64,000 nt of DNA, from assembly GCF_001421535.1 (NCBI RefSeq), contig NZ_LMKN01000001.1, forward strand, positions 1,276,267 to 1,340,266. Reading direction: 5' to 3'. Positions 38,072 through 47,404 of this stretch are shown here, piece after piece. The stretch's first letter is position 1, and each line of letters starts with the position of its first letter. A model generated the notes under the pieces. The model saw only the letters and a list, made by a program, of their open reading frames with translations. It made no database searches and had not been told where the DNA came from. The DNA is from Sphingomonas sp. Leaf20. Lineage in GTDB: Bacteria; Pseudomonadota; Alphaproteobacteria; Sphingomonadales; Sphingomonadaceae. The position numbers were made by a program, and so were the translations under genes.

Positions 38072-38641
38072 GTGACACTGTCCAAGCCCCAGGCCGATGC
38101 CGCCCGCGCCCATCTCTCCGCCGTCCTCATCCGGACCGGACAGGAAGACCGTGATGCCTTTCGCGAGCTTTATGCGCTGACCCAGGCGAAGCTTTTCGGC
38201 ATCACCCTGCGTATCTGCGGCAACGCTCAAGCCGCGGAGGATGTGCTGCACGACGTCTATCTCACGATCTGGAAGCGCGCGGGGGCGTGGGAGCCCGGCC
38301 GTGCGAGTCCGATCACCTGGCTGGCAACGATCGCCCGCAACCGCGCGATCGACTGGCAGCGCGCGCAGACGCTGCGCCGTGCAGCGCCGCTCGAGGACGC
38401 ACCCGAGATTGCCGATCCAACACCGACCGCGGAAACGCTGTTGCTCGCGGACGAATCGACGCGCCGGCTGCATGGCTGCCTCGATGGTCTGGATGCGCAG
38501 CACCGCGATGTCATCCGTACCGCGTTTTTCGACGGCGTGACCTATGCCGAGCTCGCGATCCGGCGCGCCGTCCCGCTTGGCACGATGAAAAGCTGGGTCC
38601 GCCGCGGGCTCGCGCGACTGAAGGACTGTCTTGGTGCCTGA
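38072..38641 (+). CDS. ECF-type RNA polymerase sigma factor (SigK-like)
   Basis: 189 residues starting at GTG 38072. Region 2 is RDAFRELYALTQAKLFGITLRICGNAQAAEDVLHDVYLTIWKRAGAWEPGRASPITWLATIARNRAIDWQR. Region 4 is LDAQHRDVIRTAFFDGVTYAELAIRRAVPLGTMKSWVRRGLARLKDCL. Regions 1.1 and 3 are absent, as in ECF factors. The anti-sigma gene overlaps its end. The set resembles the SigK/RskA pairs that respond to oxidative or membrane stress. Confidence 0.95.
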   Translation: MTLSKPQADAARAHLSAVLIRTGQEDRDAFRELYALTQAKLFGITLRICGNAQAAEDVLHDVYLTIWKRAGAWEPGRASPITWLATIARNRAIDWQRAQTLRRAAPLEDAPEIADPTPTAETLLLADESTRRLHGCLDGLDAQHRDVIRTAFFDGVTYAELAIRRAVPLGTMKSWVRRGLARLKDCLGA

Positions 38642-39344
38642 TCGCGACCCCCTTGCCGGCGAATTCGCGCTGGGCCTGCTCGAGGGCGAGGACCGCGCGG
38701 CGGCGCTGCGCCGCGTGCTCGCCGATCCCGATTTCGCCGCCGACGTCGAATGGTGGCGCACGCAGTTCGCCGCGTTGTTCGACCTGTGGCCCGAACACGA
38801 CGCGCCACCGCACCTCGTCGCGCGGATCGAGGCCAGCCTCGACGCGGTACGCCGCGCCGAGGCGACCGGAACCGTGTCCGCGATACCGACGCGCCGGTCG
38901 CCATGGCCGTGGCTCGCCGCGGCAAGCAGCGCGGTCGCGGCCTGCCTGCTCGTGTTCATCGCGGTCGAACCCCGCGAATCGGCGCCCGTCTCGCAGCCGA
39001 TCCCGGCGGCCCGCCCGAGCAGCGTGCTCGTCGCGATGCTGGGCGACGCGAAGTCGCCCGTCGCGGCGGTGTTCGATCCCGCGACCGGCGCGTTGCGCGT
39101 CGCGGCGGGACCGGGCGTCCCCGATGCGCGTGTCGCGCAGCTCTGGGTGATCGGCGGCGACGGCGTGCCGCATGCGCTCGGCCTGCTCGCAGCGCAGCCG
39201 ACGGTGCTTGCACCGGCAGGCGTTGACCGCCGCCGCATTGTCGCGGGCGCGACGCTTGCGATTTCGGTCGAGCCGCTGGGTGGTTCGCCGACCGGCCTGC
39301 CGACCGGTCCGGTCGTCGCGACGGGCGTCGTCGCGCGCGTATGA
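38634..39344 (+). CDS. RskA-type anti-sigma factor
   Basis: About 236 residues. GTG 38634 is preferred (AAGGA 8 nt upstream), with TTG 38631 as an alternative. The cytoplasmic head (DPLAGEFALGLLEGEDRAAALRRVLADPDFAADVEWWRTQFAALFD) matches the anti-sigma helical domain. One transmembrane helix follows (WPWLAAASSAVAACLLVFIAV), then an extracytoplasmic RskA C-terminal domain (QLWVIGGDGVPHALGLL). It should hold the upstream sigma factor inactive at the membrane until released. The overlap with sigma supports coupled synthesis. Confidence 0.93.
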   Translation: MPDRDPLAGEFALGLLEGEDRAAALRRVLADPDFAADVEWWRTQFAALFDLWPEHDAPPHLVARIEASLDAVRRAEATGTVSAIPTRRSPWPWLAAASSAVAACLLVFIAVEPRESAPVSQPIPAARPSSVLVAMLGDAKSPVAAVFDPATGALRVAAGPGVPDARVAQLWVIGGDGVPHALGLLAAQPTVLAPAGVDRRRIVAGATLAISVEPLGGSPTGLPTGPVVATGVVARV

Positions 39345-39805
39345 TGACCAAGCCGGCCGCGCCGGGCGGTATCCCGCGGATCGCAGCTTTGCTCGGTCTC
39401 TCGGGGCTGTTGCCGCAGTTCGGCGCGGTCGCGCTCCTGCTCGGCAATGATCCCGCCAGCCGGTTTTCCGCGCTCGCCGTCGCCTATGCCTATGCCGCGC
39501 TGATCCTGAGCTTTCTCGGCGGGCTGTGGTGGGGGCTTGCCGCCCGGACCGAGGCGGCGCCGCGCTGGCTGTGGTTCGCGAGCGTTGCGCCTTCGCTGAT
39601 CGCACTCGTGACGGCATGGCCGTGGATGGTCGGGCTGCGCTGGCCGGGGCCGTCGCTGGTCGTGCTGGGAATCAGCCTGATCGGTGCGCTGCTGGTCGAC
39701 CGCGCGCTCGTCCGCGCCGGGATCGCGCCGCCGGGATGGATGGCGCTGCGCGTGCCGCTGTCTCTTGGACTCGGCGTCGTGACCCTCGCGGCGGCGGCAC
39801 TCTAG
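39341..39805 (+). CDS. DUF3429 membrane protein
   Basis: 154 residues with five predicted helices, including IPRIAALLGLSGLLPQFGAVALLL, YAYAALILSFLGGLWWGLAA and WFASVAPSLIALVTAWPWM. The sequence fits DUF3429, of unknown function. ATG 39341 overlaps the anti-sigma stop. Its place in the sigma operon suggests it is part of the same response. Its stop is only 11 nt from the convergent hemA stop. Confidence 0.87.
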   Translation: MMTKPAAPGGIPRIAALLGLSGLLPQFGAVALLLGNDPASRFSALAVAYAYAALILSFLGGLWWGLAARTEAAPRWLWFASVAPSLIALVTAWPWMVGLRWPGPSLVVLGISLIGALLVDRALVRAGIAPPGWMALRVPLSLGLGVVTLAAAAL

Positions 39806-39816
39806 GCCGGTCCGGC

Positions 39817-41085
39817 TCAGGCCGCCTTGCGCAGGTCCAGCCGACTCCAGATTTCCACCAGCGCGTCGGTCAGTTCGCGCATCATCGCCTCGGTATGCGC
39901 AGGACCCGGCGTGAAGCGGAGCCGTTCGCTGCCACGCGGCACGGTCGGGTAGTTGATCGGCTGCACGTACACGCCGTATTCGGCGAGCAGCACGTCACTG
40001 ATCTTCTTCGCCTTGACCGGATCGCCGACCATCAGCGGCACGATATGCGTGTCGCCGATCATCACCGGCAGCCCGGCGTCCTTCAGCATCGCCTTGAGCA
40101 TCGCTGCCGACGCCTGTTGCCCGTCGCGCTCGACGCTCGACGCCTTGAGGTGCCGCACGCTGGCAAGCACGCCCGCGACGAGGACCGGCGACAGCGAGGT
40201 CGTGAAGATGAACCCGGGAGCATAGCTGCGGATCACGTCGACGATCGTGCGATCGGCGGCGATATAGCCCCCCATCACCCCGAACGCCTTGCCCAGCGTC
40301 CCCTCGAGGATCGTGATCCGGTGCGCGACCTGATCGCGCTCCGAAATGCCACCGCCGCGCGCGCCGTACATCCCGACCGCATGGACCTCGTCGCAATAGG
40401 TCAGCGCGTTGTACTGGTCGGCGAGGTCGCAGATCGCCGAGATCGGCGCGATGTCGCCTTCCATCGAATAGACGCTCTCGAACGCGATCAGCTTCGGCGC
40501 GCTGGGGTCCTCGGCGGCGAGCAGTTCCTCGAGATGCGCGAGATCGTTGTGACGGAACACGCGCTTTTCGCAGCCCGAATTGCGGATCCCCGCGATCATC
40601 GACGCGTGGTTCAGCTCGTCCGAAAAGATGATGCAGCCCGGCACGACCTTGGCGAGAGTCGCGAGCGTCGCCTCGTTCGAGACATAGCCGCTGGTGAACA
40701 GCAAGGCCGCTTCCTTGCCGTGGAGATCGGCGAGTTCGCCTTCCAGGTCGACATGATAATGCGTGTTGCCGCCGATGTTGCGTGTGCCGCCGCTCCCTGC
40801 GCCGACATCGTGCAGCGCCTCTTCCATCGCGGCGATGACCTTGGGGTGCTGGCCCATTGCGAGATAGTCGTTCGAACACCACACGGTGATCGGCTTGGGG
40901 CCGTTATGCCCGGCAAAGCAGCGCGCGTTCGGAAACGCGCCCTTGTTGCGCAGGATGTCGATGAAGACGCGGTAGCGGCCTTCGGCGTGCAGGCGATCGA
41001 TGGCCTGCGTGAACACGCGCGAATAATCGACTCGCGGTTCCAGACCATGCGTCTTGGTGGCGTCCGTACTCATGACCTTGGGCAC
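39817..41085 (-). CDS. hemA: 5-aminolevulinate synthase
   Basis: 422 residues from GTG 41085, or 418 from ATG 41073. It condenses glycine and succinyl-CoA in the first step of C4 haem synthesis. Motifs are [75 protein letters not shown] and the PLP lysine in [15 protein letters not shown]. This is ALAS and not glutamyl-tRNA reductase, which also uses the symbol hemA. A small frame ends exactly on its first base. Confidence 0.97.
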   Translation of the reverse strand: MPKVMSTDATKTHGLEPRVDYSRVFTQAIDRLHAEGRYRVFIDILRNKGAFPNARCFAGHNGPKPITVWCSNDYLAMGQHPKVIAAMEEALHDVGAGSGGTRNIGGNTHYHVDLEGELADLHGKEAALLFTSGYVSNEATLATLAKVVPGCIIFSDELNHASMIAGIRNSGCEKRVFRHNDLAHLEELLAAEDPSAPKLIAFESVYSMEGDIAPISAICDLADQYNALTYCDEVHAVGMYGARGGGISERDQVAHRITILEGTLGKAFGVMGGYIAADRTIVDVIRSYAPGFIFTTSLSPVLVAGVLASVRHLKASSVERDGQQASAAMLKAMLKDAGLPVMIGDTHIVPLMVGDPVKAKKISDVLLAEYGVYVQPINYPTVPRGSERLRFTPGPAHTEAMMRELTDALVEIWSRLDLRKAA

Positions 41086-41159
41086 TACGCCTCACCTTCG
41101 CTCATTTCCAGTGCGATCCCGTGATAACGGTGATCGCTTTCCCCGTCCTTATAGAACAT
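41085..41159 (-). CDS. Possible short peptide gene between murI and hemA
   Basis: A frame ending [24 protein letters not shown] stops at TAG 41087-41085, sharing one base with the hemA GTG. The murI stop lies 62 nt upstream. The start is not certain: the ATG at 41159 gives 24 residues, while an in-frame TTG upstream ([17 protein letters not shown]) would lengthen it. The codon use looks protein-like. It could be a leader peptide for hemA or a tiny unrecognised protein. Confidence 0.4.
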   Translation of the reverse strand: MFYKDGESDHRYHGIALEMSEGEA

Positions 41160-41220
41160 TGCCACGAGACCGCGCCGAAGCAAGCGGGCATATTGTCCCA
41201 GCGTGCTGTTCCGTGTCGGC

Positions 41221-42015
41221 TCAGAGCTGTTCGAGCGTTGCGAACCCGTGCGCGGCGAGCGCCGGCGCCAGCGCGCGGTCTTCGTCACCCAGCCGCGTGA
41301 CGACCGCGATCCCCGCGCCTGCCCCGCCCGACGGCCAGGACTGCCCCTGCGTCAGATGGGTGATGCGGGCGGCGATGCCGGGGCCGCCGTCGACGAACGC
41401 GATACCGGGCGCGACGGCGGCGAGCTCGCGCTCGACCAGCGGGAAATGCGTGCAGGCGTTGACGATCACGTCGATCCGGTCGCCGCCCGGCTGTGTGAAC
41501 AGCCCGTCGAGCACCGCACGGTACCGCTCCGCCGCGACGGGGCGTCCGTGCAGCTTGGCCTCCGCCATCTCGACCAGGGCCGCCGATCCGTGTCGCAACA
41601 CCGTGCAGTCGCCCGCGAAGCGCGCCGCAAGGTCGTCGACATAGGCCTGGCGCACCGTCGCCTCGGTGCCCAGCACGCCGATCGTCCGCGTGACGGACAG
41701 CGCGGCGGCGGGCTTGATCGCCGGGACCGTGCCGACCACCGGCAGGTCGAGCGCCGCGCGTACCACGGGCAGCGCGATCGTCGAGGCGGTGTTGCACGCG
41801 ATCACGATCAGCCGCGGGCGATAGCGTTCGGCGAGCCGCCCGAGCAGCACGGGCACGCGCGCGGCGATCTCCGCCTCGCTCCTGGTGCCATAGGGGAAGC
41901 CCGCGGTGTCGGCGGCGTAGACGAACGGCGCATCGGGAAGCGCGGCGCGGGCGGGCGCGACGATCGACAGGCCGCCGACGCCCGAATCGAAGAACAGGAT
42001 GGGGCGCTGGTCCAT
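41221..42015 (-). CDS. murI: Glutamate racemase
   Basis: 264 residues, the standard length. It supplies D-glutamate for peptidoglycan. Catalytic cysteines are in VIACNTASTIALP and VNACTHFPLVE. Further markers are PILFFDSGVGGLSIV, DTAGFPYGTRS and TIGVLGTEATVRQAYVDDLAARFAGD. It lies upstream of hemA on the same strand. The 182-nt divergent space to plsY contains no gene. Confidence 0.97.
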   Translation of the reverse strand: MDQRPILFFDSGVGGLSIVAPARAALPDAPFVYAADTAGFPYGTRSEAEIAARVPVLLGRLAERYRPRLIVIACNTASTIALPVVRAALDLPVVGTVPAIKPAAALSVTRTIGVLGTEATVRQAYVDDLAARFAGDCTVLRHGSAALVEMAEAKLHGRPVAAERYRAVLDGLFTQPGGDRIDVIVNACTHFPLVERELAAVAPGIAFVDGGPGIAARITHLTQGQSWPSGGAGAGIAVVTRLGDEDRALAPALAAHGFATLEQL

Positions 42016-42197
42016 CTGGCTGCCTTAGGACGGATCACGCGTCGTAAACCAGCGCCATGCGCGCTATCGCCGGCAACGCGGGGTTCGGGGTTCGGGCGGT
42101 CGGGATGCGGGTGGCACAGGCGCGGTCGTCGCCCGTCGCAGGCCATTTGCCGTCTGCCCCGCGTCGTTTATAAGCACCGGCGAAACGGGGGAGCAGT

Positions 42198-42815
42198 TTG
42201 CAGACGGAAATACTCTGGGTCGCGCCGACGCTCTCGCTCCTGCTCAGCTATCTGCTCGGCGCGATCCCGTTCGGCGTCATCCTGACGCGGCTCGGCGGCG
42301 CGGGCGATCTGCGGACGATCGGGTCGGGCAATATCGGCGCGACCAACGTCCTGCGGACGGGGCGCAAGGGGCTGGCGGCCGCGACGCTGCTGCTCGACAT
42401 GGCCAAGGGTGCGGTCGCGGTCCTGCTGGTCGCGCACCTGTTCCCCGGCAACGCGCTGCTGGCGGCGGCGGGCGCGTTCGTCGGGCATTGCTATCCGGTC
42501 TGGCTCAAGTTCCGCGGCGGCAAGGGCGTTGCGACGCTGATGGGTATCGTCGTCGCGCTCCATTGGCCGCTCGGGCTGGTCTATGCGGTGGTCTGGCTCG
42601 GGCTGCTCGGGGGGCTGCGGATCTCGTCGGTCGCGGGCATCGCCGCGGCGCTGAGCGCGCCGTTCTCGGCGGCGCTGTTCGGGCGGTTCGACCTCGTCCT
42701 GCTGCTCCTCGCGCTCGCGCTGATCGTGCTGTTCAAGCACCGCGACAACATCGAACGCCTGTTCGCGGGGACCGAGCCGCGGATCGGCCGTTCCAACCGG
42801 CAACCGGGTGGCTGA
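42198..42815 (+). CDS. plsY: Glycerol-3-phosphate acyltransferase PlsY
   Basis: 205 residues. The start is TTG 42198 with GGGGAG 4 nt upstream. It transfers acyl groups from acyl-phosphate to glycerol-3-phosphate, starting phospholipid synthesis. Membrane motifs are SYLLGAIPFGVILTRLGGAGDLRTIGSGNIGATNVLRTGRKGLA, FVGHCYPVWLKFRGGKGVATLMG and FKHRDNIERLFAGTEPRIG. dprA overlaps its last eight bases. Confidence 0.96.
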   Translation: MQTEILWVAPTLSLLLSYLLGAIPFGVILTRLGGAGDLRTIGSGNIGATNVLRTGRKGLAAATLLLDMAKGAVAVLLVAHLFPGNALLAAAGAFVGHCYPVWLKFRGGKGVATLMGIVVALHWPLGLVYAVVWLGLLGGLRISSVAGIAAALSAPFSAALFGRFDLVLLLLALALIVLFKHRDNIERLFAGTEPRIGRSNRQPGG

Positions 42816-43899
42816 CCCGAGGCTCGCACGGCTTCGGCTCATCCGAACGACCGGGATCGGACCGGTCACCTATCGCCAGTTGATGACGCGGTTCGGCGGC
42901 GCGGATGCCGCGATCGCGGCGCTGCCGATGCTGGCCGCGCGCGGCGGTGGACGCACGCCACCGCTCGCTGACATCGCGACGATCGAGCGGGAGATCGCTG
43001 CCACCGACCGGTTGTCGGCGCGCTATCTGTTCGTCGACGATGCGGACTATCCGCGGCTGCTCGGCGAGATCGAGACGGCGCCGCCCGCGCTCATCCTGCG
43101 CGGTGACCTCGCGCTTGCGACACGCCCGTGCGTCGCGCTGGTCGGCGCGCGCAATGCATCCGCGGCGGCATGCCGGTTCGCCCGACAGCTCGCATACGAA
43201 CTCGCCGAGCAAGCGACGACGGTGGTGTCGGGGCTGGCGCGCGGGATCGACACCGCGGCCCATATCGGCGCGCTCGGCAGCAGGCCCGACGGGGCAACGA
43301 TCGGGGTCATCGCGAGCGGGATCGACATCGCCTACCCGCCCGACAACAGCGCGCTGCAGGAGCGGATCGCCCGCGAAGGCCTGCTGATCGCCGAACAGCC
43401 CCCGGGGACCGAGCCCAAGGCGCGCAATTTCCCCTCGCGCAACCGCATCATCGCAGGGCTGGCGATCGGCACCGTGGTGGTCGAGGCGGTGCCGAAATCC
43501 GGGTCGCTGATCACCGCGCGCCTTGCGAACGAGGCTGGCCGCGAGGTGATGGCGGTCCCCGGCAGCCCGCTCGATCCGCGCGCACAAGGGTGCAACCTGC
43601 TCATCCGCGAGGGCGCGACGCTGGTGCAGAGCGCCGCCGACATCCTCGAACAGATCCGTCCGTTCGATGCGCGCTCCGTCCGCGTCCCGGGCAATGCCTA
43701 CGACGCACCCCCGCCGGCGGACGCGAGCGATGCCGACCGGCGCGCGGTCATCGACCTGCTCGGTCCCGTCCCCGTCGCGGTCGACGAACTCATCCGCCAG
43801 TCGCACCGCCCCCCGGCGGTCGTGCAGTTGGTGCTGCTCGAACTCGAGCTCGCGGGTCACATCGACCGCCACGCGGGCGGTCGCGTCAGCCTGATCTAG
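42808..43899 (+). CDS. dprA: DNA-processing protein DprA
   Basis: 363 residues from GTG 42808. It loads RecA on incoming single-stranded DNA in transformation. The N-terminal SAM-like part (RLIRTTGIGPVTYRQLMTRFGGADAAI) is followed by the Rossmann-fold core (VALVGARNASAAACRFARQLAYELA, VVSGLARGIDTAAHIGAL, FPSRNRIIAGLAIGTVVVEA, KSGSLITARLANEAGREVMAVPG) and the C-terminal winged helix. It is the usual partner of plsY and topA in this order. Confidence 0.96.
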   Translation: MADPRLARLRLIRTTGIGPVTYRQLMTRFGGADAAIAALPMLAARGGGRTPPLADIATIEREIAATDRLSARYLFVDDADYPRLLGEIETAPPALILRGDLALATRPCVALVGARNASAAACRFARQLAYELAEQATTVVSGLARGIDTAAHIGALGSRPDGATIGVIASGIDIAYPPDNSALQERIAREGLLIAEQPPGTEPKARNFPSRNRIIAGLAIGTVVVEAVPKSGSLITARLANEAGREVMAVPGSPLDPRAQGCNLLIREGATLVQSAADILEQIRPFDARSVRVPGNAYDAPPPADASDADRRAVIDLLGPVPVAVDELIRQSHRPPAVVQLVLLELELAGHIDRHAGGRVSLI

Positions 43900-44351
43900 C
43901 CGCGGCGGCGGATCAGCACGGGTCCACCATGATCGGCGTGCACCGCCAAACCCGCTGCAAACATCGTCGATCGTCTCGGAAACCAGTCGGCAGCACGAAA
44001 CCGGCCGGTGACAGGCGCGAGGAATGCGATGTCCGCCCGTCCTGCCGTCGCAGACCCTGTCTGGTCGAAACGCAGGCGCACCGGCAAGGAACATTGATCG
44101 CTCATGATGATGGAAACTAGGTTCGCCGCGGCTTGCGCAAAATCCGGGAAATACCCTGGCTCTGGCCCGTCGTTTGAACGGAAACGGGCGGATCGTGCAG
44201 GCCGGCGCTGCGGCGTTCGCTGCATCCAGCGCCTGACATTCGGGCATCGCGTCCCCATCTGACGCGTCGACACCCGCCAACCCCACGCTTGACGGCACCG
44301 CCCCGACGCCGTCACGCTCGTACGCGTACACGTAAGGACCCCGGTTACCCC
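43900..44351. other. 452-nt intergenic region upstream of topA
   Basis: There is no gene I can support here. A 50-codon frame from 44104 has no ribosome binding site and Arg/Cys-rich shadow composition. TTGACGG at about 44289 could be a -35 box for topA, but no clear -10 element follows. No repeat family member is present. The antisense frame that crosses the region is a topA shadow. Confidence 0.5.
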
Positions 44352-46976
44352 ATGCAGCTTGTCATCGTCGAATCGCCCGCAAAGGCGAAAACCATCGAGA
44401 AGTATCTCGGCAGCGACTATCGCGTGCTGGCCAGCTACGGCCATGTCCGCGACCTGCCGCCCAAGGACGGCTCGGTGGATCCCGACGATCAGTTCGCGAT
44501 GACGTGGGAGAATTACGCCGACAAGTCGAAGCAGCTGAAAGCGATCACCGATCTCGCGAAGACCGCCGACCGCCTGATCCTCGCGACCGATCCGGATCGC
44601 GAGGGCGAGGCGATTTCGTGGCACGTCCGCGAGGTGCTGCGTGCGCGCAAAGCGCTGCCGAAGGAGGTCGAGCGCGTCACCTTCAACGCGATCACCAAGG
44701 CCACCGTCACCGAGGCGATGAAGAACCCGCGCGAGCTCGACGACGATCTGATCGATGCGTACCGCGCCCGCCGCGCGCTCGATTACCTCGTCGGCTTCAC
44801 GCTCTCGCCGGTGCTGTGGCGCAAGCTGCCCGGCGCAAAGTCCGCCGGCCGCGTCCAGTCCGTATCGCTCCGCCTGATCGTCCAGCGCGAGCGCGAGATC
44901 GACGTGTTCAAGCCGCAGGAATATTGGTCCGTCACCGCCGAGATGGAGCATGACGGCACCGCATTCCAGGCGCGCCTGACGCAGTTCGAGGGCGCCAAGC
45001 TCGACCGCCTGTCGATCGGCAACGAAGGCGACGCGCTGCGCGCCAAGCAGGCGGTGCTCGACGGCAATTTCTCGGTCCAGTCGGTCGAGACCAAGCCCGC
45101 CGGGCGCAACCCGCCGCCGCCGTTCACGACCTCGACGCTCCAGCAGGAGGCGTCGCGCAAGCTCGGCTTCTCCGCCGATCACACGATGCGGATCGCGCAG
45201 GGCCTCTACGAGGACGGCGCCATCACCTATATGCGTACCGACGGCGTCCAGATGGACGGCAGCGCGATCAGCGCCGCACGCCTCGCGGTCGCGAACCGCT
45301 TCGACGCGAGCTACGTCCCCGACAAGCCGCGCCAGTATCAGTCGAAGGCGAAGAACGCGCAGGAAGCGCACGAGGCGATCCGCCCCACCGACTTCTCGAA
45401 GGACAAGGCCGGGGGCGGCGATCATGCGCGCCTCTACGACCTGATCTTCAAGCGCGCGCTCGCCAGCCAGATGGCGTCGGCGCGGATGGAGCGCACCACG
45501 GTCGAGATGGCCGACGGGACGGGGCGCAACATCCTGCGCGCCACCGGCCAGGTCGTGCTCTTCCCCGGCTATCTCGCATTGTACGAGGAAGGCGCCGACG
45601 ACACGCAGGACGAGGATGCACGCCGCCTGCCGCGGATGAAGGAGGGCGATGCCCCCGCCAAGAAGAAGGTCGACGCCGAGCAGCACTTCACGCAGCCGCC
45701 GCCGCGCTTCTCGGAGGCCTCGCTGGTCAAGCGGATGGAGGAGCTCGGCATCGGCCGCCCGTCCACCTACGCCTCGATCATCAAGACGCTGAAGGACCGC
45801 GCGTACGTCCGGATCGAGAAGAACCGCTTCTTCGCCGAGGAGAGCGGGCGTCTGGTGACGGCGTTCCTCGAACGCTTCTTCGAGAAATATGTCGGCTATG
45901 ATTACACCGCCGAGCTCGAGGAGGAGCTCGACGACGTCTCGGGCGGTCGCGCGCAGTGGCAGTCGGTGCTCGACGCGTTCTGGCGCGATTTCAAGCCGCG
46001 CACCAACGAGGTGATGGAGCAGCAGCCCAGCGCGATCACCGCCGAGCTCGACACCTTCCTCGCGCCGTACCTGTTCCCGGCCAAGGCGGACGGCGGCGAT
46101 CCGCGGCTCTGCCCGAATTGCGGCGAAGGACAGCTTGCGCTGCGCGGCGGCAAGTTCGGCGCGTTCATCGCGTGCTCCAACTACCCCGAATGCAAATACA
46201 CCCGCCGCTTCGCGCAGCCGGGCGGCGAGGCGGAGGGCGACACCGGCCCTTCGACGCTCGGCGTCGATCCGGAAACGAACCTGCCCGTCGAGCGCAAATC
46301 GGGACGCTTCGGCCCGTATATCCAGATCGGCGAGGGCGAGGCGCGCAAGATGGCGTCGATCCCCAAGGACATCGGCGAGCTCGACCTCGAATGGGCGCTC
46401 AAGCTGCTGAGCCTGCCGCGGACGATCGGCGTGCATCCCGAAACCGGCGAGCCGATCACCGCGGCGATCGGCCGCTATGGTCCGTATCTCAAGCACGCCG
46501 GCAAATATGCCCGGCTCACCTCGACCGCCGACGTGTTCGAGACGGGGATGAATGCGGCGGTGGTCAAGCTCGCCGAGGCGGCGGCCGGGGGCGGACGCCA
46601 GCAGCGCGGCGCGCAGGCTCCGCTGAAGGTGCTCGGCAACCATCCGCGGACCGAGGCGGAGATCAAGCTGATGGAAGGCCGCTACGGCCCTTACGTCACC
46701 GACGGCACGACGAATGCGACGTTGCCCAAGTCGATCGAGAAGGACCAGCTGACGCTGGAAGAGGCGGCGTCGCTGATCGACGCGCGTGCGGCCGCGGCAC
46801 CGGCGACGAAGAAGAAGAAGGCGCCCGCCAAGAAGCCCGCGGCGAAGAAGGCCCCCGCGGCGAAGGACGGCGAGGCGAAACCGGCGGCCGCGAAGAAGGC
46901 GCCGGCCAAGAAGGCCCCCGCGAAAAAGGCCGCCCCGAAGAAGGCCGCCCCGAAGAAGAAGGCCGCAGCCGAATAA
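44352..46976 (+). CDS. topA: DNA topoisomerase I with Lys/Ala-rich tail
   Basis: 874 residues from MQLVIVESPAKAKTIEKYLGSDYRV. It relaxes negative supercoils. It has TOPRIM acidic residues in ILATDPDREGEAISWHVREVL, the active-site tyrosine in ITYMRTDGVQM, EEAHEAIRPTDF-like AQEAHEAIRPTDFSKD and GIGRPSTYASIIKTL. One C-terminal zinc ribbon (CPNCGEGQLALRGGKFGAFIACSNYPECKYTRRF) remains, then two more repeats with KSGRFGPYIQIG and GRYGPYLKHAGK. The last ~60 residues are KKKAPAKK-type repeats, which probably bind DNA non-specifically. Confidence 0.97.
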   Translation: MQLVIVESPAKAKTIEKYLGSDYRVLASYGHVRDLPPKDGSVDPDDQFAMTWENYADKSKQLKAITDLAKTADRLILATDPDREGEAISWHVREVLRARKALPKEVERVTFNAITKATVTEAMKNPRELDDDLIDAYRARRALDYLVGFTLSPVLWRKLPGAKSAGRVQSVSLRLIVQREREIDVFKPQEYWSVTAEMEHDGTAFQARLTQFEGAKLDRLSIGNEGDALRAKQAVLDGNFSVQSVETKPAGRNPPPPFTTSTLQQEASRKLGFSADHTMRIAQGLYEDGAITYMRTDGVQMDGSAISAARLAVANRFDASYVPDKPRQYQSKAKNAQEAHEAIRPTDFSKDKAGGGDHARLYDLIFKRALASQMASARMERTTVEMADGTGRNILRATGQVVLFPGYLALYEEGADDTQDEDARRLPRMKEGDAPAKKKVDAEQHFTQPPPRFSEASLVKRMEELGIGRPSTYASIIKTLKDRAYVRIEKNRFFAEESGRLVTAFLERFFEKYVGYDYTAELEEELDDVSGGRAQWQSVLDAFWRDFKPRTNEVMEQQPSAITAELDTFLAPYLFPAKADGGDPRLCPNCGEGQLALRGGKFGAFIACSNYPECKYTRRFAQPGGEAEGDTGPSTLGVDPETNLPVERKSGRFGPYIQIGEGEARKMASIPKDIGELDLEWALKLLSLPRTIGVHPETGEPITAAIGRYGPYLKHAGKYARLTSTADVFETGMNAAVVKLAEAAAGGGRQQRGAQAPLKVLGNHPRTEAEIKLMEGRYGPYVTDGTTNATLPKSIEKDQLTLEEAASLIDARAAAAPATKKKKAPAKKPAAKKAPAAKDGEAKPAAAKKAPAKKAPAKKAAPKKAAPKKKAAAE

Positions 46977-46991
46977 CCCTGGCCTCCGATT

Positions 46992-47009
46992 CTCCCCCGC
47001 CAGGGGGAG
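46992..47009. terminator. GC hairpin between convergent topA and Sel1 gene
   Basis: CTCCCCC and GGGGGAG form a perfect 7-bp stem around GCCA. No T run follows on either strand. It is 16 nt after the topA stop and 19 nt before the Sel1-protein stop. It may serve as a bidirectional end or be a minimal member of the hairpin repeats. Confidence 0.4.
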
Positions 47010-47027
47010 GATCGCGTGGGAGATGGC

Positions 47028-47324
47028 TTATGCCGCGCGGCGCTGCGTCAGCTGCAGCCAGTCGCGCGCGGCGCGCTGTGCGACCGAAATCTCGCGGGCG
47101 GTCATGTCCTCGGCGATCTGCGCGCGGCATTCCTGTGCGGCGATGTTGCCCGACACGGCCGCGAGGTTGAACCACTTGTGCGCTTCGATCAGGTCGAGCA
47201 CGACGCCCGCGGTTCCCGTCGAATACACCATCCCGAGCTCGTAACAGGCCCGCCCGTCGCCGCGCGCGGCATCGGCGAGACGCCGTTCGATCAGGAAATT
47301 CGTGGTCTTGAGCCTGCTAGCCAT
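47028..47324 (-). CDS. Small Sel1-repeat protein
   Basis: 98 residues. ACYELGMVYSTGTAGVVLDLIEAHKWFNLAAVSGNIAAQECRAQIAEDM carries one to two Sel1-like repeats (tetratricopeptide-related), with the typical LG..Y..G....D...A..W...AA..G...A pattern. There is no signal peptide. Such proteins are scaffolds; the partner is not evident. It is convergent with topA and 80 nt downstream of nothing else on its strand except panC's direction. Confidence 0.85.
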   Translation of the reverse strand: MASRLKTTNFLIERRLADAARGDGRACYELGMVYSTGTAGVVLDLIEAHKWFNLAAVSGNIAAQECRAQIAEDMTAREISVAQRAARDWLQLTQRRAA

Positions 47325-47404
47325 GGTCGGTCCCCAATGTTCATGCGGACAGACTGGACCGATTCGCCCTGCGAAATGGTTAATGGGTTAATGCGTAGAA
47401 CTGC

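Noticed and set aside
43896-46643. 915-codon open frame antisense to topA
   Set aside because: The plus strand has a complete TopA with all motifs. Such long antisense frames are expected at this GC content, and the translation is Arg/Asp-rich with no recognisable domain.
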